Below are positions 1 to 8,817 of a DNA stretch of 64,000 nucleotides, piece after piece. The stretch's first letter is position 1. Every line of letters starts with the position of its first letter. The DNA is from Aminipila luticellarii (GTDB lineage: Bacteria > Bacillota > Clostridia > Peptostreptococcales > Anaerovoracaceae). Where the stretch lies: NCBI RefSeq assembly GCF_004103735.1, contig NZ_CP035281.1, forward strand, positions 1,240,001-1,304,000, given 5' to 3'. The translations under genes were made by a program, and so were the position numbers. The notes below the pieces were generated by a model. It was not told the DNA's origin. It searched no databases and saw only the letters and a program-made list of their open reading frames with translations.

Positions 1-2643
1 AACAAAATCGCGATTAGTATTAAGAATGTTGAATCAGCTAATGAGGTTAAGTCTGCATTGACGGAAAAGCCGGTTCATGTTGCCTTCTATTTTGACCAGT
101 CAGCATATGCGATAGAGTTTGGCCCTAACAGCAAGAACCTATATATTAACCCTCTCGTTGTAACCTACGATTATGATTTTGACGAAATTCAGCATAGAGG
201 AAGTATTTTCCCTTCCTCAGAAATGGACTCTGGTTTAATTGGGGATTATCATAAGCTAATGAAATCAGCTGATGTCATTAGCAACAATATGAATCCTCGT
301 ACCACCTATAATGGTAATACAGATATGACTGCGGTTGTCTCTACTATCCAGGATGGGATGGTACAGTGGTTGGTTGCTGCAGATAGAGATACAAATAATT
401 ATGACCCTACTGGCGCAATACCAATCGGTGAAATGCAATTTGATAGACGAATGGTGAATGTGTGGGCGTCAAGCGATTCGAGAATTATTACTCAGTATCT
501 CACGATGCTACGTGCGTATAATCTCTATCCTAAATCAGAAACCCTCATTGATATCCTTAAAAGCTTTGGGCATATCGCGTCAAACGGACTGATAAGCATT
601 CCAAAGTTTGGAGCAGATGCGCAGGCAATCGATAATAAAAAGAAGGGATTGATTGGAACTCTATTTGCTGCTTCGTGGTATACAAGAAACAATGCAGATT
701 CACTAGTTGCATCGTTGGATGATGATAAGGCTCGCTTATGGTTGCAGGATAGCCGTTTTGGAAATGAAAGAGCAGACCTTGTTGGACTCAAATATATTGA
801 GAGAACAAATACGCTTTTGATTCAGCCAATAGAGGTAAAGACAAGAGATGAGTCCCCAGATGCAGTAATAACAAAATCTGATGATGGTCGTCAAATGATT
901 ACAGGGCATGCTGCTGGACAAATAGCAGCAATTGTAGGCATGCTTAAAGAAATATTCTCAGTCGATGAAAATTCGTCGGATATGTTTACTTCGGCAAGAA
1001 GAGAGGTTCTGAAATATCAGATAGTATCGGAATGCTTCAGAAATGTACATGATTCTGAATGGCAGAAAAAATGGTGCGATATCTTAAAGAAAACCTTTGG
1101 CAATGGAAGCAGTGGGAATATAAACATTGAGGTAGTTGGTCTACTTATGCACATCAAGCTTAATGAGGTCGCAGGTGGCAAGGTGATTCAATGCGTAAAT
1201 CCGGATTTTGACGACTGCCCAATTGAGTATAGATTATTGACTGCCAAAGAGATACAGCAAGAAATATTTGGTGATGGCGCCATCCTCAAAGAAGTGTGGA
1301 CTCCAGATTTTGATGATGATGGTACTGACACGCCTAGCGATGGAGATGATGCCATTATTGATACAGATTCGCAGACCGAGGTAGCGATTGCCGATATAAC
1401 GAGGCTAGATATATCTAATGTTGTTCATGCTATAATGCCTTCTCAGGCTTCGATGGTTGCGGAAACACCAACGGGAACTTATGGTAGCACATCATCTGAA
1501 GTAAAGAACGATACAAAGGAAATCTCTAAAGAAGAAATAGCACAATTAGTTCGTGATTTTAAACGTTCTTGTGGCGACTATCATGTCAACCTTAGAGAGT
1601 GTGAAGAAAATAGTGCAGTAGTTGGGCCAAGTGTAATTAGACTGAAATTCAAGCTTGGTCGTGGACAGGCACTTCAGGGGTTGTCCAGTCATCTTGAAGA
1701 CATTGGCAGAGAAATGAAAAGGACAGGCATTATTATTCAACAGATGCCGAACTCCGATGAACTTCTTCTGGATGTTCCAAGGCTCCAAAGAGAAAAAGTG
1801 CTTTTCAAGGATGTTGTAGCCTCCATTCCGTCAGTCACATCACCTGAGCAGCTTTATTTCCCATTGGGAAGAACGCCGAATGGAAAAGACCTTATTGAAG
1901 ACTTGAGTCAGATGCCTCACATGCTTGTAGGAGGAAGTACGGGCTCCGGAAAATCTGTATTTCTTTTTACCATGTTAGCATCAATGCTCATGACCCATCC
2001 GAAGAAGGAAGATATGCAACTGATACTGTCATCCTCGAAGCTTGAAGATTTTATTCACTTTGAAGGGCTTCCTCATCTATACTCAGGGAAAATAATCTCT
2101 GATGCGGCAGAAGCTACAAAGGTAATTAAGGAAGTGATTTTTGAGGAGTCCGAACGCAGAGGGCGTCTTTTGGCTGAAGCTAGAGTTGCAAACATTGTCG
2201 AGTACAATAAAAAGGTAACAGAAAAGCTGGCTCCAATTGTAGTAGTTATTGATGAGTTTGCTGATTTGGCCGACCAATTAGATAGCAAAAAGGAAAAGGA
2301 CGCTTTCTATAAGCCTGTTCAACGTATTGCACAGGCAGGAAGAAGCCGTGGTATACACCTGGTTATTTGTACACAACGGCCAGAAGCAAAATTAGTGCCA
2401 TCGACCACGAAGGCGCAATTGAACGGCCGAGTAGCATTAAGAGTAAATGACGGCATTTCCTCCAGAATGATAATTGAGGAACCAGATGCGCAGTATCTTC
2501 AGAAACACGGTGATATGATTTTTAGAAATGGTGATGTTGTTGAGCGAGCCCAAGGATATTTAATTGAGATTGATGAATTGGACAAAATTGTTGACGATGT
2601 TATCCATGAAAGAATTTGGGTAAAGGTGGTGAATAGCAAGTGA
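1..2643 (+). CDS. FtsK/HerA-type DNA translocase with PD-(D/E)XK-like core (5' end outside window), DptH-like
   Basis: The frame is open from base 1, so the start lies left of the window; 880 codons are visible. Counting from base 1, a PD-(D/E)XK nuclease-like pattern is seen at RADL (D259) followed by IEVKT (E278, K280). An acidic linker follows near residues 435-460, then an FtsK-like alpha/beta segment (about 550-610), then the motor: Walker A GGSTGSGKS (K651), Walker B VVVIDEFAD (D751, E752) and the AGRSRGIH and CTQRP motifs. Family knowledge: such ATPases pump DNA, and a nuclease-plus-FtsK layout recalls the phosphorothioation-dependent restriction protein DptH/DndH; that name is inference. 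The stop overlaps the GTG start of the SfsA-like gene (GTGA), so the two are coupled. This is unlikely to be chromosomal SpoIIIE/FtsK, because no N-terminal membrane segments or C-terminal gamma domain are seen. Confidence 0.75.
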   Translation, partial: NKIAISIKNVESANEVKSALTEKPVHVAFYFDQSAYAIEFGPNSKNLYINPLVVTYDYDFDEIQHRGSIFPSSEMDSGLIGDYHKLMKSADVISNNMNPRTTYNGNTDMTAVVSTIQDGMVQWLVAADRDTNNYDPTGAIPIGEMQFDRRMVNVWASSDSRIITQYLTMLRAYNLYPKSETLIDILKSFGHIASNGLISIPKFGADAQAIDNKKKGLIGTLFAASWYTRNNADSLVASLDDDKARLWLQDSRFGNERADLVGLKYIERTNTLLIQPIEVKTRDESPDAVITKSDDGRQMITGHAAGQIAAIVGMLKEIFSVDENSSDMFTSARREVLKYQIVSECFRNVHDSEWQKKWCDILKKTFGNGSSGNINIEVVGLLMHIKLNEVAGGKVIQCVNPDFDDCPIEYRLLTAKEIQQEIFGDGAILKEVWTPDFDDDGTDTPSDGDDAIIDTDSQTEVAIADITRLDISNVVHAIMPSQASMVAETPTGTYGSTSSEVKNDTKEISKEEIAQLVRDFKRSCGDYHVNLRECEENSAVVGPSVIRLKFKLGRGQALQGLSSHLEDIGREMKRTGIIIQQMPNSDELLLDVPRLQREKVLFKDVVASIPSVTSPEQLYFPLGRTPNGKDLIEDLSQMPHMLVGGSTGSGKSVFLFTMLASMLMTHPKKEDMQLILSSSKLEDFIHFEGLPHLYSGKIISDAAEATKVIKEVIFEESERRGRLLAEARVANIVEYNKKVTEKLAPIVVVIDEFADLADQLDSKKEKDAFYKPVQRIAQAGRSRGIHLVICTQRPEAKLVPSTTKAQLNGRVALRVNDGISSRMIIEEPDAQYLQKHGDMIFRNGDVVERAQGYLIEIDELDKIVDDVIHERIWVKVVNSK

Positions 2644-3329
2644 CAGAATCAAATGAATTAAGCTTTGTGTATGGTGTATTTCAGTCAGAAATTAAGAATA
2701 GATTTTTATGCATTGTGAGAATAAATGATGAGGATGTTACTTGCTATATTCCATCCTCGTGTCGTCTTAGCAATTTCATCGATATGAATGGAAGAAGCGT
2801 GCTTCTGAAGCCAGTAATTACGCCAAACGCTAGGACTCCATATGCAGTTTATGCTGTGAAATATAGACGCGGATACATCTTACTTAATCTAGCGGAGAGC
2901 AATCGAGTTATAGAATCCCAGATTCATAGAAGACTTTTTCATTTTCTTGGTAAACGCAAATCTATCACACATGAGTATATGATTGGAAATTATAAGGCTG
3001 ACCTTTTTATCCACGATAGCAGGACTATAGTAGAAATAAAAAGCACCTTGGCATTTGGTGAAAGTGCCTGTTTTCCAACAGTTTATTCAGAAAGAGCAGT
3101 AAAACAACTTAAGGAAATATCAAAGTCACTTGATGAAGGCTACCGAGTCTGCTATATATTGGTTTCTTTGAATCCTCAGGTAAAGAAGATAGCGATAAAC
3201 CGAAAAGTAGATGATTTCTATCGGGCTTTTAGGGAGTGCGTTGACAAAGGAATGCTGTGCAGTGCTTTGTCAATACAAATAAAAAATCAAAAGCCTGAGA
3301 TACATTCAAGAATTGAGATTACAATTTAG
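2640..3329 (+). CDS. SfsA-like DNA/RNA nuclease
   Basis: A 229-residue protein close to the usual SfsA length. The N-terminal part (about 15-90) has the OB-like pattern of SfsA. The C-terminal part has a PD-(D/E)XK core: YKADLFI with D121, then VEIKS with E132 and K134, then a FPTVYSERAVKQLKEI stretch that matches the SfsA helix pairing tyrosine/arginine with the active site. The family (COG1489) was named for sugar-fermentation stimulation but carries a nuclease fold. The GTG start overlaps the stop of the FtsK-like gene, so it was probably made in stoichiometric ratio with it. The pairing suggests an accessory restriction function rather than the housekeeping SfsA role. Confidence 0.72.
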   Translation: MTESNELSFVYGVFQSEIKNRFLCIVRINDEDVTCYIPSSCRLSNFIDMNGRSVLLKPVITPNARTPYAVYAVKYRRGYILLNLAESNRVIESQIHRRLFHFLGKRKSITHEYMIGNYKADLFIHDSRTIVEIKSTLAFGESACFPTVYSERAVKQLKEISKSLDEGYRVCYILVSLNPQVKKIAINRKVDDFYRAFRECVDKGMLCSALSIQIKNQKPEIHSRIEITI

Positions 3330-3372
3330 CAGTACATAATTGAAATATATTTATGAATCGAGGTGAAGGTTT

Positions 3373-4050
3373 ATGATGATTAGCCCGGAAGGCTACTATG
3401 AGGAATACCTCAAAGGAAAAAATGAAAAGCAGATTATGACAGCTATTCGTGGCCTGAAGCAGGAAATGGGCCGACTGAAAAATACAATGGAAAGCCCGGA
3501 CTACGGCAGTGAGGCAATCATCATGCCGAGTGAAAGCACCAGGCTCTGGTGTGCTCGCATGTACCTCGAAAGAGCAAAGCAGGCGTTGAGTGATGTTGGC
3601 GGTGTCTATGCTCCATCAAAAGCGGAGCAGAAAGCAGAACTGTTCGACGCCAGCATTCCGGCCATTAGCAAAGTTATTTTCAGTATCGGTGGCTTCTTTG
3701 GCGGTTATGAAACACGCACCATTACAGTGGATGAAGAACACATCCATTTTGACGTAGAGCATTCTCTTATCCTGAAACCATCAAATCTCCCTGACGGACT
3801 GGACTATCCATGTGATAAAAAGGAGTTCCTTGATGGGGTTCGTGAGCTTCATATCGGTGAATGGCGGACAGCTATATGAATCCCTAATCCCTGCGTTGTC
3901 GACGGTACACAGTGGGAGCTCACGATTGAGTTTTCCGATGGGAACAAGCCTTTTAAGACTGGCGGCAGCAATGCGTACCCATACAACTTTGCGGCTTTAC
4001 AGGATCTGCTTGGAGTTGAGCCTGACGATGAGGAGGATACCGATGAATGA
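3373..4050 (+). pseudogene. Unrecognised protein, interrupted by an in-frame TGA
   Basis: I do not recognise this family. The frame starts at an ATG with a purine-rich site (GAGGTGAAGG) and runs 168 codons to TGA at 3877-3879. The same frame then continues without another stop to 4050, reading DGTQWELTIEFSDGNKPF, which looks like natural protein and contains a plausible beta-strand pair. The simplest reading is one 225-residue gene with a nonsense mutation. The downstream DUF6508 gene starts inside its last codons (ATG at 4043), the spacing expected of an intact operon pair. A TGA-stopped 168-residue product could still be made. The strand and region match the presumed defence island upstream. 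Confidence 0.6.
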
Positions 4051-4468
4051 ATTTAATATGATGAAAAAGTATATTCCTTGTTTAGGGAAAGATAAGTACG
4101 GAGAATGGGTAATTGACCGTGAGAACGACGGCACTACAGAGCATCCGATTCAATGGCCGTTTGTTAATTATTCTGAAATAGTGGACTCATTTGTCCAGGA
4201 TGTTTACAAGTTTGAAAAGGAACACCCTGAAATGAAGTTGACCAGATACGGAGAAATACTCAATGAACATAACATCGAATGGGGAAGCAAATCGATGAAC
4301 GAAGCTGATGTTTCCCATCTTGATGCTCAATGTGTAATGGCAATGATAATGGGAGTTGTAAGAGCAGAACGTTTCTGCGATGGTGCATTATTAGGATTTT
4401 TCAAAGATGGTAGCATTCAGAGATGGTTAGAGAGGCTTCAGAACTTAGATTCGCAAATTATGCATTGA
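4043..4468 (+). CDS. DUF6508 family protein
   Basis: A 141-residue soluble protein. The second half carries the family pattern: YGEILNEHNIEWG, then SMNEADVSHLDAQ, then an AERFCDGALLGFF block and a final WLERL. The function of DUF6508 is unknown; members are small proteins often found with mobile or defence genes. I chose the ATG at 4043, which overlaps the end of the preceding broken frame, instead of the longer upstream frame, because residues encoded before 4043 do not resemble the family and lie in the reading path of the neighbour. A short 96-base gap separates it from the RhuM-like gene. Confidence 0.7.
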   Translation: MNEFNMMKKYIPCLGKDKYGEWVIDRENDGTTEHPIQWPFVNYSEIVDSFVQDVYKFEKEHPEMKLTRYGEILNEHNIEWGSKSMNEADVSHLDAQCVMAMIMGVVRAERFCDGALLGFFKDGSIQRWLERLQNLDSQIMH

Positions 4469-4564
4469 ATGAGGAAGACAAACTGCGGTAGTGAATAAAA
4501 AAATGCCATTTATAGTTCGGCGATGGAAATGCTGTGAAAAGAATTAGAACAGGAGGACGACAGT

Positions 4565-5548
4565 ATGGATGACCGTGGAGAAATAATAATCTACCAGACC
4601 GAAGATGGTCTAACGAAGATAGATGTCAGTATGCAGGACGAAACGGTGTGGCTGTCACTGGAACAGATGGCTGATTTGTTTCAACGAGATAAGTCTACCA
4701 TATCCAAGCATATCAAAAACATCTTTGAGGATGGAGAATTAGTCAGAAATTCAGTTGTTGCAAATTTTGCAACAACTGCTACGGATGGAAAAACGTATCA
4801 AGTGGATTACTACAATCTTGATGTTATTATCTCCGTTGGCTATCGAGTGAAATCCCAACGTGGTGTTCAATTCCGTATATGGGCAACGAACATATTAAAG
4901 GAATACATCAAAAAAGGTTTTGCAATGGATGATGACCGCTTAAAAGAACTGGGCGGTGGCGGATACTTTAAGGAGTTACTTGAAAGAATCCGTGACATCC
5001 GAGCTTCTGAAAAAGTGTTCTATCGTCAGGTATTGGAAATCTATGCGACCAGTGTTGATTACAATCCTAACGCAGCAGTCTCTATACAATTTTTCAAGCG
5101 AGTACAGAACAAGATTCATTATGCTGTTTCCGGTGAAACTGCAGCAGAGGTTATCTATCATCGTGCTGATGCAGAAAAGGATTTTATGGGGTTGATGACT
5201 TTTTCAGGAGACCAGCCTACGCTCCGTGAAGCGAAGATTGCAAAGAACTACCTGGATGAAAAAGAGCTTCGTGCGATGGGCCAACTTGTTTCTGGATATC
5301 TTGATTTTGCAGAGAGACAGGCAGAGCGTGAGATTCCAATGACTATGGAGGATTGGGTCAAACATCTCGATGGCATTTTGACCTCCACAGGAGAAAATCT
5401 CCTGATTGGAAATGGAGCTATCAGCCATAATCAGGCAATGGACAAGGCACGGACGGAGTATAAAAAATACAAAGCGAAAACATTGAGTAGTGTTGAGCAG
5501 GATTATTTGGATAGTATTAAGCAACTGGAACAGAAGGGCAAAAAATAA
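4565..5548 (+). CDS. rhuM: RhuM family protein
   Basis: A 327-residue protein that matches the RhuM family along its length. The N-terminal half has a winged-helix-like block (WLSLEQMADLFQRDKSTISKH), the central part has YRVKSQRGVQFRIWAT and ILKEYIKKGF, and the C-terminal half is helical (Fic/DOC-like region in other members, but no HPFxxGN motif is seen here). RhuM was described in a Salmonella pathogenicity island; homologues are common in restriction-modification and defence islands, and the molecular function is not established. RBS AGGAGG lies 7 bases before the ATG. The gene ends just before a perfect 27-base palindrome. Confidence 0.8.
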   Translation: MDDRGEIIIYQTEDGLTKIDVSMQDETVWLSLEQMADLFQRDKSTISKHIKNIFEDGELVRNSVVANFATTATDGKTYQVDYYNLDVIISVGYRVKSQRGVQFRIWATNILKEYIKKGFAMDDDRLKELGGGGYFKELLERIRDIRASEKVFYRQVLEIYATSVDYNPNAAVSIQFFKRVQNKIHYAVSGETAAEVIYHRADAEKDFMGLMTFSGDQPTLREAKIAKNYLDEKELRAMGQLVSGYLDFAERQAEREIPMTMEDWVKHLDGILTSTGENLLIGNGAISHNQAMDKARTEYKKYKAKTLSSVEQDYLDSIKQLEQKGKK

Positions 5549-5556
5549 TCTATTAT

Positions 5557-5583
5557 GAACTATCCGGAATTTCCGGATAGTTC
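5557..5583. repeat. Perfect 27-base palindrome after the RhuM-like gene
   Basis: Thirteen-base arms (gaactatccggaa and its reverse complement) flank a single central t. As RNA it would fold to an 11-bp stem with a 5-base loop. No T-run follows, so an intrinsic terminator is not well supported; a protein-binding palindrome or recombination site is equally possible. Confidence 0.7.
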
Positions 5584-5912
5584 AAGTTGAGACAGTGAAA
5601 TTCGGGTGTCGATACGGTGGGAGTGGACGTGTTCCCTATCGAGAATTTTGAGAGAGTAAAAAGCACAAGGATTTATGGATTAACGAGCCTGATATAATAG
5701 GTAAAAAGGCACTTTTTTGAAAATGTGATAGTCTGTCAGTGATGGCAAATAAGCTACATATCAAGCGCAAAAATGCGGTCTTGGATAAGTTTCCACGAAC
5801 AGGCAACGACTAACCTGATAACCTGACATCATAACCGAGGTATCGTGCCATGTGGAGTGTGTTTGTTTGTTGGAGAAGAATGGACAAAATTGACTAAATA
5901 GGGTAGGGCACT
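5584..5912. other. Non-coding or decayed stretch
   Basis: No frame of convincing protein quality is seen on either strand, and no RNA gene was recognised. It lies between the palindrome and a DUF5131 remnant and is most simply decayed island DNA. Confidence 0.5.
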
Positions 5913-6034
5913 ATGAACCGGGAACCATGGACAGGGCTGCTATAAAATTAGTGATGGTTGCACATATTGTTATTTTTATGGAACCCCTGCAAAACGATGT
6001 ATAAATATTTCAGACGGAAAAAGGTTGTTTTAAC
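5913..6034 (+). pseudogene. DUF5131 (Gp37/Gp68-like) N-terminal remnant
   Basis: The ATG at 5913 opens MNREPWTG; shifting by one base after GGG gives CYKISDGCTYCYFYGTPAKR. Joined, this is the N-terminal signature of DUF5131, a phage-type family with a radical-SAM-like triple cysteine that usually pairs with the three-Cys-motif partner TcmP. Only about 40 codons remain, with one frameshift and an early stop at 6032-6034. No TcmP partner is visible. It is a relic, probably from the same island as the genes upstream. Confidence 0.5.
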
Positions 6035-6082
6035 AGTAACGGCAGGCATCCCTAACATTTTAAAATTAAAATAAAGAAAATT

Positions 6083-6122
6083 CAGAGGTACATCGATGAT
6101 AAATCTTGGTGCCTCTGTTTTC
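6083..6122 (+). terminator. Rho-independent terminator
   Basis: The stem starts with cagaggtac and closes with its partner ending in gcctctg, followed by TTTT. It would end transcripts from the island just before the 32-bp repeat and the IS66 element. Confidence 0.6.
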
Positions 6123-6142
6123 ATATAAAACCAAAAATAACT

Positions 6143-6174
6143 GCAACATTTACCCCTGTAAACTTTGATTAAAT
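6143..6174 (+). repeat. Left copy of 32-bp direct repeat flanking the IS66 element
   Basis: A 32-base sequence beginning gcaacatttacccctg lies directly against the left inverted repeat. The same sequence with one change (t to g after cccctg) lies directly against the right end at 8818-8849. The family usually makes 8-bp target duplications, so the length is unexpected. Confidence 0.8.
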
Positions 6175-6262
6175 GTAAGCGTCAAACTATAGGCGCATTC
6201 ACAAAATAAATAAGATATGAGATAATGCTTCCGGAAAAGTAATTTGAAGGGAGCGTTTTCAT

Positions 6263-6613
6263 ATGGCAAAAGCAACGGAAGAACAAAAACAACTATGGCG
6301 GTTTAAGGTTAAAGATTATGAGGAAAGTGGGCTATCACAAAAGCGGTGGTGCGATAAATATAATATCCCCATCAGTACTTTGGGGTACTGGAGCAGAAAA
6401 ATTCGTAAGGAGGATTCATCTGTAAACCAGAGTCGTTGGCTGAAAGTTAGCTCTGATTGCTTATCTCCAGATTTGCCTTCTTCTGATGGAGAATTCATGC
6501 CCCAGATCAGTCCTATCCTCACTCTTAAAAAAGATAATTTAGCTATAGATCTGCCATTAGGTTGCAGCAGCCAGCAAATATTTGAACTTCTAAAGGTGTT
6601 AAAAGCTTTATGA
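6263..6613 (+). CDS. tnpA: IS66 family TnpA accessory protein
   Basis: A 116-residue protein with an N-terminal helix-turn-helix: WCDKYNIPISTLGYWSRKI at about residues 29-47, as in the IS66 TnpA family. It probably binds the IS ends. The RBS GAAGGGAG lies upstream of the ATG. The stop overlaps the tnpB start (ATGA), so the two are coupled. No defect is seen. Confidence 0.88.
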   Translation: MAKATEEQKQLWRFKVKDYEESGLSQKRWCDKYNIPISTLGYWSRKIRKEDSSVNQSRWLKVSSDCLSPDLPSSDGEFMPQISPILTLKKDNLAIDLPLGCSSQQIFELLKVLKAL

Positions 6614-6963
6614 TACAAAGACTTACAAAAGCGAAAGCAGTCTATCTTTGCTATGAACCAGTAGACTTCCGAAAAAACATCAACGGGCTTGCAGCCATTG
6701 TCCAAGGTAGTTTCGGAAAGAATCCTTTTGACGGAGAATTGTTTGTGTTTTGCAATAAGCATAAGAATGTCATCAAAGTGCTAAAATGGGATATGGATGG
6801 ATTTACGCTGTATCACAAACGGCGTGAAAGAGGCAGGTTTTGCTGGCCGGTGTTCAAAGAGGTGGAAGGAACAATCAACATAAGTAAAAACGATTTAAAC
6901 AGGCTTCTTGATGGCCTTGTCATGGAGCAGTTTTCGCCTCATAAAAACTATACAATGATTTGA
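6610..6963 (+). CDS. tnpB: IS66 family TnpB accessory protein
   Basis: A 117-residue IS66 Orf2 (TnpB) of normal length. Diagnostic stretches are the N-terminal VYLCYEPVDFRKNINGLAAI and the central LFVFCNKHKNVIKVLKWD, then GFTLYHKRRERGRF. It is required for IS66 transposition in studied members but its biochemical role is unclear. It is coupled to tnpA and followed by an 84-base gap holding a promoter for tnpC. Confidence 0.92.
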   Translation: MIQRLTKAKAVYLCYEPVDFRKNINGLAAIVQGSFGKNPFDGELFVFCNKHKNVIKVLKWDMDGFTLYHKRRERGRFCWPVFKEVEGTINISKNDLNRLLDGLVMEQFSPHKNYTMI

Positions 6964-6993
6964 CTTAAACCCTTGTAATTTTAAGGGTTCAGC

Positions 6994-7022
6994 TTGTTTT
7001 TGAGGGTAATTTGTGGTATAAT
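6994..7022 (+). promoter_or_regulatory. Promoter before tnpC
   Basis: TTGTTT (6994-6999), a 17-base spacer and TATAAT (7017-7022). It follows a small hairpin made by aaccctt and aagggtt (6967-6990) and precedes an AGGAGG site and GTG start. Confidence 0.6.
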
Positions 7023-7047
7023 AAATTATCAGTTTAGGAGGTTTAGC

Positions 7048-8682
7048 GTGAATAGAAAGTCGCCAAAAACAATAGATTTATCCAAAATGAGTAGAGCAGA
7101 ACTTGAAGCATTTGCAATGCGTGTCGCTTCTGAGAATGAAGAACTTTCAGCTAAAGTTTCATGGCTTGAGGAGCAATACAAACTAGGAAGAGCAAGACGT
7201 TTCGGACCTTCCAGTGAGCATACTCCTTTTGATCAGCTAACCTTCTTTAACGAGTGCGAATATGAAGCCTCCGGCATTGTCATGAATGAGCCCACTTTGT
7301 CAGAGGTAAAAATCCAAAACAAGAAGAAAAAAGGACATAAAGATAAGATTACGAAAGCATTACCTACTACAATAGTTGAGTACACCCTTACAGGGGATGA
7401 ACTGATTTGTGATAAATGCGGCGGACATTTATCTGAAATGAAAAAGGAAATTCGAAAAGAATTTAAATTGATTCCTGCACAGGTTCAGATTGTAGAGCAC
7501 GTAAGGCATGTCTATGTTTGCAGAGCTTGTGATAAAGAAGGCGTTGATTCCAATATCATTCGTGCCGAAATGCCAAACCCGGTACTTCGAAACAGTCTAG
7601 CTTCTCCTTCTATGCTCGCCTACATAATGAGTCGAAAATATGTGGATGCTACCCCTCTATACAGACAGGAACAGCAATTTAAGAAATATGGGCTAAAACT
7701 TTCTAGACAAACTCTGGCTAACTGGATGATAAAAGCGTCCCAGCAACATCTTTCAAAGATTTACAAGCGGATGCATGAGGATCTGGTTCAAAGAGAATTT
7801 CTTTTTGCAGATGAAACGGTAACAGAAGTGCTACATGAACCGGGACGAGAAGCAACTGTTGACAGCTATATGTGAGTGTACCTTTCAGGCAGCGACTCGG
7901 TTCCTATTGTTCTTTATGATTACAAACCGGGACGAAGTGGAGATTATGCTGCAAGTTTTCTCAAAGGGTTTAAAGGATATCTTCATACCGATGGATATGC
8001 CGGTTATCATAAACTTTCTACACCGAAAGATGGCATGGAGGCAGAGGTGATCCAGTGTGGCTGCTGGGCTCATGCCAGGCGAAAATGGGATGAGGCAATC
8101 AAAGGCATTTCAGACAAAGAAGGCTTGGATGCAACGAATATCCAAATCGGCCTGGAATATTGCAACACATTATTCAGGCTGGAACAAGATTTAAAAGACC
8201 TTTCGGCGGAAGAACGCTATGAAAGAAGAAATATAGAAGCAAAGCCTGTGATAGAGGCTTACTTTGCATGGTTAAAATCTGTAGAAAATATGGTTGCACC
8301 GAAAAGTTTACTAGGAGCTGCTGTAAGATATAGCTTAAACCAAGAGAAATATCTTGTAAACTACCTCAAAGATGGCAGATGTGAACTTTCAAACAATAGA
8401 GCTGAAAGAGCCATTAAACCATTTGTAATCGGAAGAAAGAATTTTCTCTTCTTTAATACGCCAAAAGGAGCAGATGCTAGTGCCGTAATCTATAGTATTG
8501 TGGAAACAGCAAAGGCAAACAACTTAAATCCTTTCCCTTACTTAGAATATCTGCTTGAGCAGCTTCCAAACATTGATACGGATGATAGAAATAAAATATC
8601 AAAGCTTTTGCCTTGGTCTGAAAGTATCCCACAGCATTGCAGAAATCTTAGCGAGTTAACACAAGACGTTGATATTGATTAA
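7048..8682 (+). pseudogene. tnpC: IS66 family transposase TnpC, interrupted by in-frame TGA
   Basis: Transposase of about 544 codons. The GTG start at 7048 follows AGGAGG. The N-terminal part has the IS66 leucine-zipper-like helix and the zinc-finger segment (CDKCGGHL and CRAC). The frame stops at TGA 7873-7875 after DSYM, then continues directly with VYLSGSD and the DDE core (YLHTDGYAGY, CWAHARRKWD, NNRAERAIKP). IS66 relatives have tryptophan at the stop position, so a TGG-to-TGA change is the simplest explanation. The first DDE aspartate lies before the break (LFADET), so neither half should be active. Confidence 0.85.
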
Positions 8683-8711
8683 CACTAACGTAGATGATTG
8701 GAATTTCGTTG

Positions 8712-8725
8712 GTGCTAATTAGCAC
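8712..8725. repeat. 14-bp perfect palindrome inside the IS66 right end
   Basis: GTGCTAATTAGCAC, 30 bases after the tnpC stop. It may be a subterminal binding site. Confidence 0.5.
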
Positions 8726-8743
8726 TAACTTATATAACAAAAA

Positions 8744-8790
8744 CAGCAGGCGCTGACAGCTTATTTGCTAACGATGCCTGCTATTATTTT
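8744..8790 (+). terminator. Terminator at the end of the IS66 element
   Basis: The arms agcaggc (8745-8751) and gcctgct (8776-8782) are followed by attatttt. Confidence 0.6.
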
Positions 8791-8817
8791 AATTAAGGTC
8801 TATGGTTTGACGCTTAC

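Larger units (their letters stand above)
6175..8817 (+). mobile_element. IS66-family insertion sequence, 2643 bp
   Basis: Three genes in the order tnpA, tnpB, tnpC, all on the plus strand, lie between terminal inverted repeats: gtaagcgtcaaactatag on the left (6175-6192) and the complement of gtaagcgtcaaaccatag on the right (8800-8817), 17 of 18 matching. GTAAGCG ends are typical of IS66. The tnpA and tnpB genes look intact, but tnpC carries an in-frame TGA, so this copy probably cannot move by itself. It sits between the defence-like island and the Agr-like two-component genes. Confidence 0.88.

Noticed and set aside
1-2643. Assignment of the first gene as chromosomal spoIIIE/ftsK
   Set aside because: The visible part has a nuclease-like core and acidic linker before the motor, no membrane helices and no C-terminal gamma winged helix.
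3877-7875. TGA codons read as tryptophan or selenocysteine
   Set aside because: Many intact genes in the window end at TGA with ATGA overlaps, so TGA is a normal stop; no SECIS-type structure was noticed at either site.
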